A program made the position numbers and the translations under genes. From positions 62,001-126,000 of the forward strand of contig CBHWDO010000001.1 of assembly GCA_966112615.1 (NCBI GenBank): a stretch of DNA of 64,000 nucleotides. The letters run 5' to 3'. Origin of the DNA: Flavitalea sp966112615 (GTDB taxonomy: Bacteria; Bacteroidota; Bacteroidia; Chitinophagales; Chitinophagaceae). Shown here in pieces: positions 61,466-64,000 of the stretch. A model generated the notes under the pieces. That model was not told the origin of the DNA, made no database searches, and was given only the letters and a program-made list of their open reading frames with translations. Numbering within the stretch: the stretch's first letter is position 1; every line of letters begins with the position of its first letter.

Positions 61466-64000
61466 CTATGGGATCTTTACCGATCTGATTTTCTCATTAT
61501 TTATGGCAGCAACCAGCAAATTCCCGCCGTTACTGGATTTGAGGCTGACAAGATTTTTTACCACCCCGTCAAATATTAATCCAGTGCGGGATGGATTGAT
61601 CGCCTCAAATTGTCCATTACCCAGATTTTTGAGTAACACCCCATAAGATGCATCATATCTTCCAGCCCCAACTTCTGCCTGGTATTCATTTCCGCCAATT
61701 AAAATTTCTTTTTTACCATCCTTATCAAGATCCATTACCAGGAAACTGTTTATAGGAGCAATCTGTGCTTCCATCGGGAATTCATGGAAGATGAATTTAC
61801 CCCCACCCTTATTTTCAATCCATCCACTGGCTGCGGTTTGAACTTCCAGACTGATCATGCCTTCCTTCTTAAAATTTCCGAGCACCATATCAAGGTTCGA
61901 CCTTGCATAATCGTCATTCAGTAAATACTTTTTCTTGATAGCCAGGATCTCTTCAGAGAATTGAGTGCGATCTATTCCGGGAAACAATTCATATTGTCCC
62001 TTCTGGTTTTTTAGAAAATAAGCCGGAACCAGGTCTATAGCACCGTTCCCATCAAAATCATTGGCGAAAAGTTTCATAGGTCTTTGAGCCGATGGATGGA
62101 ATTTATTGTTGAGACCAATATTTCCTGCAAGCAGGTCTTCATCCCCATCACCATCTATATCGGAGGTTTTTAGTGTACGCCACATTCCATTGATTGATGT
62201 TAACCCGGTTTTATCAGTGATTTCAACAAGACTGCCTTTGTTGTTTTTGAAGAATCTTATTGGCATCCAGTCTCCCGTTAATACCAGATCAGGCCATTCA
62301 TCCTTATCAAGATCTATCCATGCTGCCGAAGTGATCAGTCCTGGTTTTTCAAGCGATGGATTTAATTGCTTTGTTACTTCGGTGAATTTACCATTGTCAT
62401 TCCTCAGCAAATAACTTTTAGGAGATAGAGGATACTGTTCAGGCAATACTCTTCCACCCACAAAAAGATCAAGATCTCCATCCTTGTCAAAATCAGCAGC
62501 AGCAAGGGCCTGGGCAATAATACTCATTTCCGGAAATGCAGATTTATCTTCCTCGAATTTCCCTTTGCCATCATTTTTGTAGAGATGAATGGTGTTCAGG
62601 ACTGAGCCATTTCCGTATTCAGAACTTCCTGAACTTAATACCAGGTCCTGGTCTTTGTCATTATCCGCATCGATAAAAATCGCGGCAGCATCTTCACCGA
62701 TCTTTTCATTGATTCCAAGTTCACGACCAGTGAGTTTTCCGTTAGCGTTTTGCAGGTAGATCTTTCCCCATTGGTATTCACCTCCACCAATGAACAGATC
62801 TTCCATTCCATCCCCATTTACATCAGCAACAGCCAATGGCGGACCGATCTGTGAATATTTTTGGGGGATCAATCTCTGCCTGCTGAAATCGAAGAAAATA
62901 TTTTCAATATGCTGGTAATCGAGGCCGTTTGATTCATCAAACTGAAACATGGCAAGATCCTGCAAATGCATGGTGTTGCTGTCAACAGCATTTTTATGTT
63001 CCACTACAAGAAATTGATTGGCCTTTACATTGGTCAATCGCTGCATCTTTCCATCAGGCCATTGAATGATGATTGAATCGGCAACTCCATGTTTTTTTAA
63101 ACCAAAATGCAATCTCTGGTCAATCGATGAAAGGTATCCTCTTACAGGACTTTGCTCCTGCAATTGCTGCTCACCTTTAGCATACAGATTAATACGCGTA
63201 CCATAACCACCGGGGTTTTGAGCGGCACCTTTTAATTGAACCGTAATAAAATTCGCTGTGGTGTCATTCAATGAATTGCGCAATTCATTTCTCCATACAA
63301 ATGCCGGCTGGTTCATATTGTTGACTACAAGATCCAGATCTCCATCATTATCCAGGTCAACATGCGCGGCACCATGCGATATTGAAGGGGTCTTCATTCC
63401 GGCATCTTCCGTGATATTGCCGAACTGCATTTTCCCTTTATTCAGGAATAGATAGTTATCGATCTTCACTTCGCCATAAGAATCAAGTTCCTTGATGAGG
63501 CCTGCACTATCGCGTGGTTTTGTTGCACCAGTCTGATCACTGTCTTTCCCATGCCTGAAGAAAAGAAAATCATTATTCGTCAGATCCTTTGAAAGTCCGT
63601 TGGTGATATGAATATCTTTTAATCCATCATTGTTATAATCGCCCATCAACACACTCCAGCTCCAATCGGTTTCTGCAATGCCGGAAAAATTTCCTATCTC
63701 ACTGTAAAAAGGAATATCTGTTCCATTGTGCTTTCTTAATCCCTGGTTCCACTGCAACATATTGCGCGCAAACTGCGGTTGAAAGCCACCCATTTTTTGC
63801 TCCATTTCATAACGCTCAGGATTATATCCTGCAAACATGATCTTTTTGCGGTAATTGTCTTCCGGTTGCATATCGAGCACTGCGATCTCCGGAAGCAGAT
63901 CATTATTAAGGTCTGCAATATCGACTCCCATTGAGTTATAGCTCTGGTGCCTGATGGATGCACCGATCATGTTAGTAAAACCTCCCTGCTTATTGTTGAT
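61466..64000 (-). CDS. CRTAC1-like FG-GAP/VCBS repeat protein with ASPIC/UnbV domain (N-terminus outside window)
   Basis: The frame stays open to the window edge (INNKQGGFTN precedes the first Met at 63970), so that Met is internal and the start is outside. Repeats with calcium-binding-type loops recur throughout: DLNNDLLPEI, DYNNDGLKDI, DLDNDGDLDL, DVNGDGMEDL, DFDKDGDLDL and DIDGDGDEDL. An ASPIC/UnbV segment with GYLSSIDQRLHFGL and IIIQWPDGKMQ lies about 265-340 residues from 63970. Such proteins are secreted or surface beta-propellers, often encoded near SusCD loci. A function cannot be assigned. Confidence 0.9.
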   Translation of the reverse strand: MNNKQGGFTNMIGASIRHQSYNSMGVDIADLNNDLLPEIAVLDMQPEDNYRKKIMFAGYNPERYEMEQKMGGFQPQFARNMLQWNQGLRKHNGTDIPFYSEIGNFSGIAETDWSWSVLMGDYNNDGLKDIHITNGLSKDLTNNDFLFFRHGKDSDQTGATKPRDSAGLIKELDSYGEVKIDNYLFLNKGKMQFGNITEDAGMKTPSISHGAAHVDLDNDGDLDLVVNNMNQPAFVWRNELRNSLNDTTANFITVQLKGAAQNPGGYGTRINLYAKGEQQLQEQSPVRGYLSSIDQRLHFGLKKHGVADSIIIQWPDGKMQRLTNVKANQFLVVEHKNAVDSNTMHLQDLAMFQFDESNGLDYQHIENIFFDFSRQRLIPQKYSQIGPPLAVADVNGDGMEDLFIGGGEYQWGKIYLQNANGKLTGRELGINEKIGEDAAAIFIDADNDKDQDLVLSSGSSEYGNGSVLNTIHLYKNDGKGKFEEDKSAFPEMSIIAQALAAADFDKDGDLDLFVGGRVLPEQYPLSPKSYLLRNDNGKFTEVTKQLNPSLEKPGLITSAAWIDLDKDEWPDLVLTGDWMPIRFFKNNKGSLVEITDKTGLTSINGMWRTLKTSDIDGDGDEDLLAGNIGLNNKFHPSAQRPMKLFANDFDGNGAIDLVPAYFLKNQKGQYELFPGIDRTQFSEEILAIKKKYLLNDDYARSNLDMVLGNFKKEGMISLEVQTAASGWIENKGGGKFIFHEFPMEAQIAPINSFLVMDLDKDGKKEILIGGNEYQAEVGAGRYDASYGVLLKNLGNGQFEAINPSRTGLIFDGVVKNLVSLKSSNGGNLLVAAINNEKIRSVKIP

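Noticed and set aside
1..64000. CRISPR arrays, tRNA or rRNA genes, insertion sequences, prophage genes
   Set aside because: No regularly spaced repeats, cloverleaf-like sequence, transposase or integrase motifs were seen on reading; a dedicated scan such as tRNAscan was not possible.

Overview
The window reads as chromosomal DNA of a member of the Bacteroidota, most likely Chitinophagaceae or a close relative. The evidence is a SusC/SusD polysaccharide locus beside a Reg_prop/Y_Y_Y sensor kinase, promoter boxes of the Bacteroidota form TAnnTTTG, few recognisable Shine-Dalgarno sequences, an ASPIC/UnbV repeat protein, DUF502, and heptameric tandem repeats in intergenic DNA. Gene density is high. 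I saw no transposase, phage gene, tRNA, rRNA or CRISPR array. The genus call is inference.

Layout. 1-281: 3' part missing of a TM2-domain gene. 412-7222 (minus): TetR regulator, TolC-like protein, membrane-fusion lipoprotein and RND pump, with a promoter/operator at 7244-7282 and a terminator at 311-343. 7405-14264 (plus): DUF502 protein, zinc phospholipase C/nuclease-like protein, serC plus DUF1015, TPR protein, acyl-CoA ligase. 14264-14534: a convergent intergenic block filled with heptad repeats, REP-like repeats and a bidirectional terminator. 14535-20846 (minus): CBM48 protein, OmpR-type two-component pair, a 419-bp gap with orphan terminators, a serine-hydrolase homologue lacking its catalytic residues, an MFS transporter and a META lipoprotein. 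20894: purU.

21725-36488 is the main accessory region. A two-component system split into a Reg_prop histidine kinase and a REC-AraC regulator is divergent from susC, susD, a GH5-like enzyme, two GH43 enzymes, a mutarotase and a sodium/sugar symporter. Together they look like an arabinose/xylose-containing glycan utilisation locus. Its terminator lies inside the convergent yhbP-like gene.

37019-42306 groups a His/Met-rich outer-membrane protein, a threonylcarbamoyl-AMP synthase, an unusual AraC regulator with an N-terminal heavy-metal CxxC domain, and a copper P-type ATPase: a probable copper-response cluster. 43029-51616 is a signalling cluster: a REC-kinase, a CHASE3-GAF kinase with three receiver domains, CheR, CheB and a NIT-domain kinase, with no chemoreceptor, CheA or CheW in view.

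51800-56524 carries an SbtA-like transporter and a nitric-oxide module. That module is an Rrf2 regulator with three cysteines, a palindrome enclosing the promoter box, quinol-type nitric oxide reductase and a Gfo/Idh/MocA oxidoreductase. 56525-64000 (minus) has an FAD/Fe-S dehydrogenase of the D-lactate/glycolate type, an SDR, a TMEM220-like protein, an EEP-family phosphohydrolase and a truncated CRTAC1-like repeat protein.

The most interesting points are the HMA-AraC regulator with its ATPase, the CheR/CheB kinase cluster without chemotaxis machinery, the split glycan sensor, the REP-like and heptad repeats abutting stop codons, and a possible small RNA at 17291-17489.
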